In this document: positions 23,414 through 36,982 of the stretch, one piece after another
Position numbering within the stretch: position 1 is the stretch's first letter
Layout of the letters: each line of letters starts with the position of its first letter
From: Camarhynchus parvulus
Lineage: Eukaryota > Chordata > Aves > Passeriformes > Thraupidae
Direction of reading: 5' to 3'
Assembly: GCF_901933205.1 (NCBI RefSeq)
Contig: NC_044573.1
Coordinates: 36,800,993-36,864,992, forward strand
Length of the DNA stretch: 64,000 bases
The notes under the pieces: model-generated
Databases searched by the model: none
What the model was told of the DNA's origin: nothing
Seen by the model: the letters and a program-made list of their open reading frames with translations, nothing else
Made by a program: the position numbers and the translations under genes

Positions 23414-26400
23414 TAATTACTCCCTAATACAAACAAGGTGAATGCTATGAAGACATAATAGAAATAATTAAAATTTGATATTCAAATGAAAGATTGTTTC
23501 TAGACTTCTAAGAAACCTGTGTGATTTTTTTCAAAAAAACATCTAGCATAAATGGTAGACATGACAATAAATTAATTCAGACTGATTCTGCTAAATAACC
23601 AACATATATATTAAACATAGCATTATAAAATGGAGGTGAGAACACCTTGTTGAGTCACAGATGAAAGACGACTTTGAATATCACAACCAGAGAATTATGA
23701 CCGATTAAAAAGATTAAAAAAACCCCTGCATTAAGAGTGTATTTTTACCCATTCCTGAGAAAAAAAGTTCAATTTTCCCCTGAGGCAATTCAATTATAAT
23801 ACAGAAATCTTCAATGATATAGCATCAAGTGCTGATAGAGAGGTTCAGTATTCAGATTTAGTTAGAAAAACATAGCTTATTAAGACTAACAGGTTCCTGA
23901 AAATTACTTTGAAGATTTTTGTATCATGGCATTCTCCTGCATATATTCAGTTTACAACATGTCATAGGCTTTTCATAGGCATGTAACATGTAGAGTCCAA
24001 ACTCTTTGTTAAAAAATCTGGAATATTAGGACTTTTCCATTTGGTTGAGAAATTGTGTCATTTCAATTCAGATCAAGATATGGATGCTGAAAACACATGC
24101 AGGAGGAATGTCTATGAGCATTCATGGGGGAGGAAAAAATGCTGTAAAACTGAGAAGTGCCAAGGTTTCAAAAATTTCAAGTTTTATTGAGATGGAAATT
24201 TCTCCAAGCCCATCAGGCTTGTCTGAGTAAACAAGCAAGCAACCTAATTTGCACTACCAACTACTGCAGACCAAAAGAAGTAGCTCTCCACAGCAAAATG
24301 GTTTGTGTCAAGAACCTGACATACACACTATAAAGTCTGGGGATGCTTGGGGATGTTTTGAGTTTAGTCTACCTTTAGTCTTGGCTCTCTTTTGCAACTT
24401 TAATAAGTAAAGTTCTGAAATTCATCTCCCTCTTTAATTTCATTCAAAAGGTATCTACTTTATTTGCTCTGAGGATGCTCCACAATGCAATCAAAATGTG
24501 GTAAATGGGGATGATAAGGAGATCTATTCCAAAAGTCCTATTCCAAACTAAGACACTAGTCCAGACACATGTTCATTTTCTGAGCTCTCATCAAAGGCAT
24601 CAGCAGACACATTTCAGATTATTTCACAGGGGGGTATTACTGCTGATTAAAGGTAATAGCTTTATTAAAACAGCCACAACTGCTGTCCAGTTGCATACTT
24701 TTGTGCAGTGATTTGCTGGAAGTTACACTTGCCTACATTTACAGAGAGTAAAGGAAATACATAAAGTACCCTAAAATGACTAAATGAAGATCAGCAATTG
24801 TATGCTGTCCTCTCTTCAAAACTAAATCCCTTCTGTTTAAAAAATCAGTTGACCATCTTTTCCTACAGTGTGGAGATTCAACAGGTTTACAACTGTTAAT
24901 TTTCTGCTGGTGTATCAGGTAAAACCTGGTGGTGTACCAGAGGGATTTCCCCAGAGAATCAGACCTGGTTTGCTTGGCTTGCTCCACTAAAAATCAATTT
25001 AAAAAATCTATCATTTAAAAAAACAAATGTCTTGTTAACAGTTGTGCCAAGAAAGGATATAAACTCCTGTGAACTTTCCTTAGCAATGGGAATTAAGCTT
25101 TGTAAGCCTGGATTTGTAAATCATCTCTGTCTTAAAGATGCACAAGCTGTACAGTGCAGACACATTTTAAAGCCAGAAAACAGGTTATTCAGCCTTATAA
25201 TAAAGGGGAAAAAAATCCAAGACAAAGCCAATGACTGTCACACTTCAATAACAGAAAGCAGAGGGAGTACCAGCACAGCTTCTAGCTCTTTGTGACAAGG
25301 TTTGTCATGAGACACAGGAGGCACCACCCCTTGTAGCACACTTTTTATCAGACTGGATGCATGCTCCAATGGGCAAGATGCACCCCTTACCCTCAGAGCA
25401 CCTTTTAGCATTAATTATGGTTTCATGGTCTGAGAACATTATCTGAATTCAGCCAGGGACCAGCTTTAACTGTCCTGGAATTGCCACTTTTTTACTTCTC
25501 CTTGAGAAATAAAAGGTGATGCTCCTCTTATTCCTGCAAGGATCAACATTCAATTTGTAGTACGGACACTGCAAATTCATCTTCCTAAAACTCTTTGATC
25601 TTGTCCAGTCTCAACTTAGGACCCTCTTAAAAAGGGACTAAAAACATTCATGGCAATTATAAAACACAGTCACATTTTTTTAAGATTTTCTTTGTTGTCA
25701 GCCTCATTGCTTTGAGTGAGGAAAGCTCTGAAACTCAATGACAGCATGTGTCTTTACAAGAACACAGTTAAGAGTGATCTGGAGCTCATCTCTGCACGCT
25801 TTTATCAGTGTCCACTTGAATGATGCTAAACTTGGCTGGCTGCAATTAACAGGATAGAAAGCTGAAAACTCCTATAAGTATAGAAAAAAAATATCCTTTC
25901 TTCAAATAAGCTGCCACTGGAATTGAAAGGACAAAAGATGCAGGGGAAACAGTCATGGGCTGGTTTGAGTCGATATGGAGGGTCACAGATCTGGGAGCTT
26001 CCCTATTTTTCTACCAAATAAAGGAATTTTCCTTATTCAAGGCTGGTATATTTCTGTAAGTTAAAAACACAAAGGAGAGAAGCTAAAAATGTGCAAATTT
26101 AAATACATTATTTCTTTTTCTATTGCTAAAACATTTTTTAATTTAAGTAGGGGACTCAAATTGATTTTACTTGGGTTCTAGTCACAGTTCTTCAGAGCAC
26201 TGAGGGCTTTTGTGCCTTTAGGTAAATTTCAACCAGCAAGAATTCCTTTACTTCTACTTTTTCTTTTGCTTCTTTCACTTCTCCATTAACTGAGAAGGGG
26301 AGGGAGAAACAAATTGGGTGAAAGTTTGCAATGTTATCTGCAAATAATTAGGATCCATGTTCAGACTTTGGATGCTGGTTGTCACAAGGCACTGCCAGTT

Positions 26401-28551
26401 CAATATTGTTTTCTAGGTATGGAGGGATGGGGCTTTCACACAAAACAAGCAGGATTAGAGATTCCTCTGCTGGGCTAGAGCTTCATCTCTTCAGATTTTA
26501 GCACTATTTTAGCTGCTTCTGGAGATGCAGTACCCAAACTATGTATTCAAGTTCCAGCAAGCTGTACACTCACACCCAGGAATGCAAGCTGCCTCAGTGC
26601 ACTTGTTGTTGCTATTTTTCACCTTTTAAGATACAGCCACAAGGCACTCATAAAAATTGTGGAATTTTGCACCATAAAGCTTAATGTAAAAAATCCAAAA
26701 GTCCTGAAAAATCATACAGGTTCTACTGCAGGAGTTTCGTGCTCTCAAAGATGAGTGTGCTACCCTTGTAAGTTTGTGCTGTCATTTTCTGACAGCAATG
26801 ACAAATGACAACTTCCTACACTTAACCAGGGCACAAAAAGAAACAAACTAAGAAATTAACAAAAAGTATATTTTCCAAACCATCACATAATTAATCCTTA
26901 AACACCTGCCATTCAGTGTTTGTATAAATCATAATTCATCAGTATTTCAGGAGCTGTGGTGCCACAGAGACCTTGTGGGATGAGCAATCCTCTGCCCACC
27001 TCTGGCACCCAGGACACATGCAGAACAAAAAGGCACAGATAGCAGACTCAGCTTGGCTTAGGATAATCACCAATGTTACACTTATGCAGGCAGCACTGAT
27101 ACACCCACAAAGACAAAATTATGCAATTCACAACTAAAATCTGCCTTGTCATTATTAAAAGAAAAAGCTAATTTAATCTGTGCTCCGCAAGCTGCACAAA
27201 TCAGCGAGTGATAAAGATGAAAACATAGTTATACATATTTAAGTTACACTTGAAGGTTTTTCTAAATGAACATATGCAAATGTTTGAAGCCCAGGGGCAG
27301 CTCTTTCTTTTACTCAGGACATTCACTTAGTTTTCTCAGCTAATATTTAATCTAGTATTCAGTAAAACATCATTAATTACTTTCATAAATTCCTAACATC
27401 CTGTGAGATGTCTTTTCCCTCTGAGCTGCAAAACACAATCTTCAAATGCCTTCCTCAATGAAGTGCAACAATTTTCACTCTACAGTCCTTTTAATTGTAA
27501 GAGAAATTTTTTTGTTTTCATCTTACTGCTTAATGGTGATCTTTGTAGTTTTAAACAATGCTAAAATATTATATTTTGGTAGGAAGAATTTTGGGGCACC
27601 AAGGAATTGGAAGATTACAATACAAAGCTCAGTTAAAGAACTGGTGTGGTCTATAAGAGTAATTTGATAACAAGGAAGAGTAATAGCTACAGTGAATGAC
27701 TCAAAAGGGTCTCCATCTCACCCACAACCAGGAACTTCAAGGGAATTTATAAGAAACTGCACAAGGTGGTTACAGCCAAATCTTATACCTAAATTTAGTG
27801 TTGGCACCTATTAACTTCTTAGCCTTTCAAGACATTTTTATTATTTGTAAATAGACACATGGTTTTAGAACACAAATGGAAGAATTTGAGGAAATCCACT
27901 GCCTTAATCCCAATGGGGCTGTCACCACAGTAGCTGTATTGACATTTGTGCTGAAACTAGAGCACTCCAACTCCCACTACATCACACACATAAAACAGAT
28001 GTGTTTAGAATTAGAATTCATTAGAATGAAAATTTCTAATATCTAGTCTCTTTATAGCCATTATTTTAGATATGCTTATCATGTTATTTGCTGATTTTCT
28101 CTCTCACATCAGCAGTTCAAGTATTTTCAAATATTTCAATTACCCTCTTCTAGAAAAGTTTTCTCTGGTACTAGCAATTGTATACGACTCACAATCCTTT
28201 CTACAGATGTTCTTCTGATCTGACCTCAAGCATTTGATTATTGTAGCAGCCTTGCAATGTTCCAGGAGAAATAAGAAAAAAAAACCTTGCTAAGAAGTGT
28301 GGCAGCATCTGCACAGCTAGTGTCTAGACTGAACTGTGTGGTGCAGTTTTAATGGGTATGTTCCTCTGCTTCATGGAACCCTTTTCTTCCCCTGCTCTTG
28401 CATTTTGTATTTATTTTTCTATTTTGTATTTAAATTAGAAATAAAATCAAGTCCCACAAGAAACAAGAATTCTACAAGAATATTGCAGAATATCTGCAAA
28501 AATAATTTCTTTTATTGATTTAAACCCTCAAGCTCTATTTAATGGATTTAG
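23414..28551. other. Unique AT-rich intronic DNA
   Basis: Long repeat-poor stretch. I recognise no CR1 tail, LTR, SINE or RNA gene. Slightly GC-richer patches (25290-25410, 26940-27060) match no family I know. Confidence 0.5.
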
Positions 28552-28569
28552 AAAACAAACAAACAAACA
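28552..28569 (+). repeat. Short (CAAA)n tract
   Basis: aaaacaaacaaacaaaca; a minor simple repeat. Confidence 0.8.
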
Positions 28570-29369
28570 TCAACTACAAAAGAAATCACCAAACAAAAAA
28601 CTAAATAGGGCAGACTGCCCTGGCAGCAGTCAATGTAATTTAACCCAAATCCATAGAAGAGGATTGATCTTACTGAGCTTATCTCTAATATGGTTTACAA
28701 ATACTGACCCTTAGTGTGTTAACTTAGGCCCTCTTTGCTCAGAAAAATATTTTTATACCTACTTCCATACCAGATGGGCACCCAAGTATTTTATAGAAGA
28801 TGACAGAAAAAATACATTATATAAAGCTCCAAAGAGGCAAACTAATATCAAAACCAGAAAAAGTAGTAATGAATTTGCCTGAACCAATCTCTTATTCCAT
28901 GACCTCATCATGCTGAAGCTGCCTATCTATTTCAGAACAAGTGATAAATATTAAAATGAAATTTTTTTTGCGTGTCTTATCAAAAGCCTCCAATATCAAT
29001 TGTTTCACAAATGTTTTCTCCTGCAAGCAGTGAATGCCTCTTCATCAATCTTTTATCAAAAGCAATCTTGTTCTGATTTCAGTCTTATCAGACAAAGTTT
29101 TCTCTCTCTCCTTTGCTGTTTTGTTTTTCCCTTTCTTGGCAGAAGGTACATGAATATCATTTTACACATGACTGTGGCTGCATCTCCATCAATCAGGAAA
29201 TAACAAGTAACCATGAAGGATATATCATGGCCCTGCAGAGCTCCAAATAGTAGAAATATTTGTACCTGATAGTGACAAAGTAGGAAAGCAAGTGTACACA
29301 TCTTTTTGCACATGCACAACGTTTGCACATGAATGTGCAAATATTCCTTCTTACAGGGCATTCTTGCAT

Positions 29370-29870
29370 TTCCGAATATTTCTAAATAGAGGAATGGTCT
29401 GCAGTGGAGAGCTGTGCAGGGAGAGGCCACAACCTCCCATATGCCAGTCACATTCAAGCCCAGGCACCTTTGGACTGGGTGACAAAACACACCGAGTGCC
29501 AGCCCTGCAGCTGAGCTGGCAGCACCCCAGCTCCAGCCCACTCATGAAATACCTGCAGGCATCTGGGTGAGGAAGATGCACATGGAGACCATGGCTGGAG
29601 GCAGATGACTGAGGGGACAGATGGAGATGTGCTGCTGCTCCAAGTGCTGTGGAGGTGACACAGCCAGAGGCATTCTTGTCCCCATGCCAAAAGGGTTTTT
29701 TTGTAGCAAACTTCAGTCCATAGGGGCAAACTCTGCCAGGGTGGGGAGAGCCCTGAAGGACTGCAGCCCATGGCACCCCTCACTGTGGAGAAACACCTCT
29801 GAAGGACTGAAACTCACAGGTGAACCTTGTCAGGCAGGGACACAAAGAACAAAATAAAGCCAGAAAGGAG
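29370..29870. other. GC-richer island with overlapping antisense open frames; possible LTR remnant
   Basis: Clearly GC-richer than the flanks. Overlapping frames stay open on the minus strand (29056-29541, 29351-29776, 29454-29783) and the plus strand (29292-29570, 29621-29857), which is expected when stop-poor GC-rich DNA is read in all frames. The stretch at 29751-29772 (ccctgaaggactgcagcccatgg) resembles 45966-45987 (tcctgaagaactgcagctcatgg) inside the LTR remnant further right. This may therefore be a decayed ERV LTR of a related type. No coding domain recognised. Confidence 0.35.
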
Positions 29871-32800
29871 TGTCAGTCAGAAACCATTATGTACTTGACT
29901 CCAATAAAGTGTACCACCTGTGCTGCCCATTACATCACAAACAAGGGACAGACCACAACCAGCAGTGAAAACAAGGGGACTTCAGATTAGGAAGGGGAAG
30001 AAAAAGTTTTTATTTATGTTTCCTTTTTTTGACTCAATACCCAACTCAGTGTTCTGAAGTTTTTGTTAATTGATAATAAATTAAATCTGGTAACATTCCA
30101 AGCGCATAATATTTGCCCCACAAAACTTGCTTGGTCTCCTTGAGTCCAAAGTGCAATGAGAACTATTCAGTCTGAAGGCTCATTTTAAACATCACCTAGG
30201 GCTGTGGGGGAAGAAAACAGTCCAAGGAAATACAACATTTTCTGCTGCTAAAGCTGGACAGCAACCAAGGTTTCAATATATTTGAACAAGATCCTCATTT
30301 TGTACAAATAAATGTCATTCCAAAAGTCTCACAGCACACTGGGGCCAATGCACAGTGACAGAGCTTCAGAACAGAGTGAGCTGCTGCAGCAACAAGAGGT
30401 TGAATGTATAATGATTTCCTTAGGAGAGACAGAGGCTGCAAAATTCCCATTTTTGACTCCTCAGGGGAAAAAAACCACAATAAACATAAATAAAACCACC
30501 TTAAGAGGAAAGGGAAAAAAGTTAAAAATTAAATTAAATTTATGTGCAAATAACTGGAGCCTTGTGCTCCCCACAGAAAGTGCTATGCCTGTGTTTGCTT
30601 CATGAGTATGCATCAGGTTGTTCCTGCCACTCAGAGGAAGAATCTTGTCTTGAATATCCCAGACAGAGGAGAACTAAAGAGGCAAAGAGCTTCATTTAGA
30701 TAAATCCATAAATGAAATTTATAGCTCTAAGGCAGACTATACCTAAGCTGCTTGACCAGGTTCTCAGCTCCTGGGCTGCTAAGGAGAGAAGCTTCATGGC
30801 AGGAATGTGTTCAGGTGAATTCTAGGAGAATCAAGTGCCAGGATCATCACTGATCCCCACCTTGCCATGATGCCTTCTCACATGAGCAATTTATGTGAGC
30901 ACAGATGAAGACAGGCAGGAGGACTCAACCATTAGGGAGTCAAACTGCTGGGTTTTAGGAGCAGGCTTTGACTCGATCCTACTCAGTATAAAAGTGGCAT
31001 AGTTGTAGTGTGTTAGGAGAATGCTGAAGGCAAGCTTCTGATTTGTCAGTGCTGACTTTGGCGGTAAAAGATTCCAGGGTTGGGGGGAGCTATATAGTCA
31101 TGAATGGTATACAGAAGGTGATGAAAGAATGATTATTCACCCTTTAATACTAAGGAAGCATCTGATAAAAATGCCAGGTATAACATAAGATAGAAGCCTT
31201 AATTTTTCATACAAAATTTTATATTTTATTTCTGTGGAGCTGCCTTGTCTTAAGGTGCAGGTAGGTTGAGGGGGATGTGTTTGACAATTAGAAAATCACC
31301 ATCAGACAGGGAAGCAGATAATTTATCTCTTAAAGACAACACTGGGTAAGGACTCTTTCCCATTCCGCTCTTTATATTTATCCCGAGTGTTTTGTTTGTT
31401 TTGTTTTTTAGCTATTTTTATATCTGACCTGATGCCTACAGGATAGATTGGCAGATTTGGTAAAGACTTTCCTTCCTACATGAGGTGTTAGTAAACAAAG
31501 GACAAGAAAATTATCTTTTTAGAGAACACTAAGTATGACAAATGCAAATATTTAACATTTTCATCATGTTCCTGATGAAAAGAGGCAAAATTTTGCTAAC
31601 TGGAGGCTGGACAGAAAGTACATATGATGCTTTCTCATCTGGAAGTTATCAGTAGCTATGAGGTTAAGGCTCAAGCTAAAATTTTCTACCATTTACTCCT
31701 AAGGCAAATCTCTCAAAATGTCTTTCTTTTTGATTTTTCTCCTCTAACGTGGCCTCGATAGCTGATTTTGCAACTAATAATAAAGGTCTTGAAGATGTGA
31801 GCCATGAAAGTAAATATGCTAATCTTTTAAGAAACCAATAACTTTGTGTCATTATGAAGAGAAGATTAGTCACTAAAACACTATTCAATTTTTCTGCTGA
31901 CAGTAAAAGAAAACTAATTTCATATTATATTTCACTTCAAATCACATTAAGAATTTAGAAGCTGCATATTTATAATGATCCTTAAATTACAGCAAGATAC
32001 AAAATTGCAAAGCCTTGTTCCTAAGAAGATTTTAGTGTTTTAAACTAGTACTAGAAAGATAGTGCCTGATTTTATGCAAAACAGACAGAATGGTAGAGCC
32101 TACTGTTATTATCTTGAGGTTTGTATATGAGAATTGTCATGGTAAATATGCTTTGAATATTGAAAGGCATGACGACATCTTTTTCTAAGAAAGAAAATTT
32201 GCTAAATTCCTGCAATTTTGGAATGTTAATGTATGGATATGCAGAGGACAGTAATTGTCCTCCGCTAAAGAACGCTTCAGCAAATTTTTGTCATGCTTTG
32301 TTTCAGGTCAATTATTTCAAAAAATCTTGAGATACCAGCTTACAAATACATATAAAGGCCTTAGAATATACACACAAATATGCTTCATAAATATGAAGCA
32401 TTAATATAATTTTCAATAATAATTACTGAACCTGGGGAGAAACTAAAAATGAAGATTCCTATTGCCTGCTGTGAAAACTTAATAAACAAATTCCTATTAG
32501 GCATTAATTTACATTTGTTTTGAAGAGTTTTGTTTGATTGGTTTTTTTCACAGGGATGAGGTACAAAACATACAAAAGCATTTAATGAAAATATCCTGTA
32601 TGCTGAGGGTTTAATTGTGGCAGTTCCTCAACATCAGTCATTACTTTGCTCTGGTTTACAGATTACATTTTTCATAATAGAATGGTACATTTTAAGTATC
32701 GGCAATCCTTTTTTTCTTTTTTTTCAAGCAGAATTTTGCGTAAGGGTCAATGTTCAGGGAAAAATCTCAGCTTAAAGAATTCAGATCCTTGTAAGATGAG

Positions 32801-33900
32801 ACTAAAGAAAATGCTATGTTTTTACCTCATTAAAAATACTTTTGATGATAATGAACTTGGTGGTGATGGTACAAAAGGTCAGTAACTGGAACAGGATATT
32901 GGACTATGAATGTGAGAAATGGGCTCAGAGCTTAATGATACATGAAGTTCAATAAACAAGTTGTCAGACAAGGACAAGGGGATTTTAAGAAAAAGCCTGG
33001 GCAAATGGCCACAGGGAGAGATTCCACAAGTAGACAGGGACTAGACACAAAATAAGACAAAAAGGGAGAATGATGCCAAAGTCAGAAGAAAGAGAAATGT
33101 GAGAAATAGTCATGATCAAAGAAAATAAAAAAGTCAAAGGCCACAAGAGCACTTTTCTTTCTCTGAACCACAATGGAACCTGGAAGCTACAATCTCTGTT
33201 AGAAAATATAAATGAAACTAGATGGCAAAGTGCTTCCCAAGTACTTCACTTCCTCCTTGAGTTTGACAAGGGATGATTGTAACATAGTGCAACAATGGTT
33301 ACCCTGTTATTTGACGTGACAAAGGTCAGTGGGATGTACTGGGATGTGTAAGTGATTTCAAATCTGTTACTGATTTCCAATTTTTTTTCAGTTCTCAGGA
33401 CCAGTAAGGGCTTTAATTATTGACTTAATAAATTACATAATTAATTTTTCCCCCATAGGATCACTGCTTCATTCAATAACAGAACCATCTGCAAGACTGT
33501 GAGGGAAGCTCTTTTTCAAAAGATAAAAGAAATATCTTTTGTTTCCGTAAATACAAGGGGATTGAGCAAACAAGCGTATGAACTCCCAAAGTGCTCTTTA
33601 AAAAGATTAAAGAATGCATACTTAAAAAGTTGTGTTTTGATAAGCAAGTTAACTTATGTTTCAGATGTGTTATTACTTGGCTGTCTCAATTTTCTGTATA
33701 TTTTTCTTAAAACATAAACACTGTTCAATAAAAATATCGGAAGTAAAATTTTTGTGAAACAAGGTTGGAAAAAAAATTGAGAGCCTATCTTTATAAAATC
33801 CTGACTATTCTGATAAAAACAGGAGTCTGGCTGTGTCATTAAAATGTAAAAATCTATTTTTCCTCTAATCCATACCAGGTTATAGTATATTATTCTGTCC
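29871..33900. other. Unique AT-rich intronic DNA
   Basis: No gene, RNA or repeat family recognised. It ends at a T11 run (33901-33911). Confidence 0.5.
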
Positions 33901-34498
33901 TTTTTTTTTTTAATTCCAAGACAAATGCGTCTTGGCAGAAATTATGTCTTCTTTTCTTTTTGCATTACTTGGCTGGCCCTTAATGAGAACAGACAGGCTA
34001 GAGTGTTTTTAAAACTTGCATGAAGGACAGCAAAAGCCACCTAATACAGGGGAATGGCTATGATGAATACATTCCTATTTGTGTTTAAAAGTGATTCCTG
34101 TTTATGTTTAGCAGTGATTAAGACAGTGGCAATTTTAAGTTCATCTGTTTTATTCAGAGGTCTGAAAAATTTGATAATTTGAAATATTTTACCAGACATA
34201 AGAAAAAGTTGGAATTTGCTGTGTCATAATAATCTGAGATATATTATTCATGCTATTCTATTTGCTAGATGGTCATATTTAGAAGGATGTTCCTTTTAAA
34301 GGGTCTCAGCTGTTACCAGACTGGTATGGAATTGGACACAGATGAACGGACAAATTGTCATTTCCACAGACCTCATTAGCAGCTAAGATGGTCATATGTC
34401 CATATATCCAGAGTAAACAAAAGAGACAAGATGCAGTTGGCTCAATCCATCATGGGAACATGCAGAATGTTACAAAATTAAAATCTGGTTCTGAACTA

Positions 34499-34529
34499 TC
34501 TGAAGTCATCTCAGAACAAAGTCTAAATA
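34499..34529 (+). repeat. Dispersed 31-bp direct repeat, copy 1
   Basis: Contains agtcatctcagaacaaagtc and matches 35301-35331 at 29 of 31 positions. No larger homologous block around it was seen. Confidence 0.8.
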
Positions 34530-35300
34530 GTCAAATGACAGCTCTTTGTGTTATAATAGCTGGGTGTCTTAATATTTTATGTCAAGTGTCTGTTAGTTTT
34601 CTAACTGGTATACCATGCTCCACAATGTGAAGCTCGTATATTTTTTATTACTTTCCCTAAACTTAGGACATCTTATAAGGTAATCTATAATCAGTTAATA
34701 AACAGCAAATAAACGAAACCAACTTTGAAGATTAAAGGGTGCAAGGCCTCCTGGTATGGGTTTCTTTTTTTAAAATAACAATCCAGCTCTTGTGCTGAAG
34801 CCTAATATATGATAATACAGTTCAGAAAATACAAAATCTAGTCTGGTAAATCCCAGAGCTAGTGGACACTGCTTAGAAAGTTAATATGAGAGCCTGGGGA
34901 ATTTAGGCAAACACTCTCTGGGATGGAGAAGAGAACTCAAAGGAGCATACAGGGGAGAACATAGCAGAATTTGAGAATATTCTGTGAGAGAATGTCAGCT
35001 TTATTGTGTCTGCCCTTGGAAGCCATAAGGGACATTGTGAATTTCATACCTGGGCACAAGTCCTCCCTCTAGCCCAAATGCTACCATAACCAGAGCATGT
35101 GAATGCATCCCTGTGTTGAGAACACAGGAGCAGCCCAGGGATGAGCTGATGTGCTGGGGATCCTGTCTGCACACACATTGTGCAGCAATGCCCACAGGCA
35201 GCTGTGTCACCACAGACGTGCAGCACCAGAAATGACATTTGCTCTTATGGTAACATCAGATGGCCTGGCCATTGTTCCTCACAGGCACACCACTGCAGAG

Positions 35301-35331
35301 TCTGTAGTCATCTCAGAACAAAGTCTAAGTA
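35301..35331 (+). repeat. Dispersed 31-bp direct repeat, copy 2
   Basis: Partner of 34499-34529, about 0.8 kb away in the same orientation, with two mismatches. It lies at the right end of a moderately GC-richer patch (35000-35340). Confidence 0.8.
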
Positions 35332-36626
35332 CCTCTTGGAGCTGAAGACTGTTCTGTAAGCAGCATAACCACCCTATGTCCACTCCTCTACCAACACACA
35401 TTACTTAATACCGCCTGGTTTTTTTCTGCGGACACAAAAGTTGGGTCTGCTGCCAGCTGTTTGCAGGCACTAATTCCTGCTCTTTCAGCCCTCCTCTACA
35501 CAGGGCTTTTTCCTGTCACTTGTCTAAGGCAAGTATTAGTTCAGATTGGAAACAAGACACTTGAACATAAGGGATCATATTTGTTTTTTTCATATCTTGG
35601 TTTATAAAATTGCACATAGTAACATTTGTTCTTTTTTGTTCTCCCTGACACAAGTTATTGTTTCTCTATTTGAAGGGCATACTCAGCAAAACAATGTTAC
35701 TTTCATATTTTAAAATGTAATACCCTTTATAGAGAGATCTAATAAAAACAGAGTTCTTAGCTCAAGATGTGACTTCTTTCAACTAAAGTAAAAAAAAAAA
35801 TAAATTAATCCTAAAGTTGCAGTAGCAATTTTCAGCAATAACAAAGTAGTAAATGGCTGACATGATATACAGAGGGAGGGAGAAGGACAGAACATGCCTG
35901 AAAAAGACTTAAGAAAGGGCTTTTCATTTTAATCTAAGCTGGTAAAAATGTGGGAAGGTTGCTACAGGCATTTTCATGGGCTGACTTATGTTTTAGATAT
36001 TATCATGAAGACCTGTTGAAGTCTTTAGCTATTTGAGTGAGCATTTATCTAAACTTTACACACAAGGACAATAGAGTTTTGTCCCAGCAAAGAAAGATGC
36101 AAGTAGATAAACATATATTTCTGTATGTTTCAGGTTTTCTAGAAATAGCTTTTCTGCCTTCCGGTTCACACAATTCTGTTTACTGACTTAAAAGTATTAC
36201 ACAGAGAATACAAAACTTAAGCAGGGAAAAGTAATTCTGGATCACTTTTTTACTAGGAAGGAAAGTGATAGTATTGAAGAAATTATTCAGTTCAATAGTC
36301 AGTTTTGGTGCCCATTTTTGGCAGTACTTGAATCCAAGGAAAGATTTGTTGAGAAAACAATGCATTTTTTTAAATGAATGAGGTTTAAACAGTTATGAAT
36401 GTTAGTGCATAAAGGAAAAGAAGAGGGAATATTAAGAAATAGTAATGAACATTCAAGAAATCATAACCAGATGTTACAAATAATTGATACAGATGTTAAA
36501 AACCAGGAAAACACAAACATCAATGAGCAGTTTAATAAGAAAATGTAGTAAGAGATAGTAAGAGATAAGGAATAAAAGATTTATAAGCATGTAGTGTAAA
36601 TAGGAAATGAGGGGACAAAGTAGAAA
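35332..36626. other. Unique AT-rich intronic DNA
   Basis: Nothing recognised except a small agtaagagat duplication near 36547-36567. Confidence 0.5.
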
Positions 36627-36630
36627 GAAG

Positions 36631-36978
36631 TGTGTGACTGTCATTTCTGAAAAATCCCTTCACCAGGATTTCTTCTGCTGGGAAGATGAGAAGCCTCAGC
36701 TTCTCCTGTGTTTGCTGCTCTGGAATATGGTCTGGAGATTGTTTATCCAAACATGTGAATTGTTTTATTAATGACCAATCATCATCAGCTGTGTCGGACT
36801 CTGAGGAGTCAGTCACGAGTTTTTATTACTGATTCTTGTTTAGCCATCTGTCTGTATCCTTCTCTTTCTTTAGTATAGTTTTAGTATAGCATTAATATCA
36901 TATCATATCAGCCTTCTGAGAACATGGAGTCAAATTCTCATCTCTCACGTCATCCTGGGGACCCTCACAAACTCAACA
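36631..36978 (+). mobile_element. Solo LTR of an endogenous retrovirus with target-site duplication
   Basis: A 348-bp unit starting tgtgtgactgtcatttctg and ending aaactcaaca (TG...CA). The bases gaag occur directly before it (36627-36630) and directly after it (36979-36982), a 4-bp target-site duplication. Internal landmarks (gatgagaagcctcagcttct, ggtctggagattgtttatcc, tctttagtatagttttagta, ccttctgagaacatggagtc, catcctggggacc) match an ERV LTR type that is common in songbird genomes, as I recall it. No internal region is present. The antisense open frame 36532-36816 is a by-product. Confidence 0.87.
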
Positions 36979-36982
36979 GAAG

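Noticed and set aside
29056..29541. 161-codon minus-strand open frame, the longest in the window
   Set aside because: No recognisable domain, overlaps several other frames on both strands in GC-richer DNA, and half of it crosses AT-rich sequence. Likely chance or repeat-derived.
36532..36816. 94-codon minus-strand frame with acidic start
   Set aside because: Mostly antisense to the solo LTR at 36631-36978.
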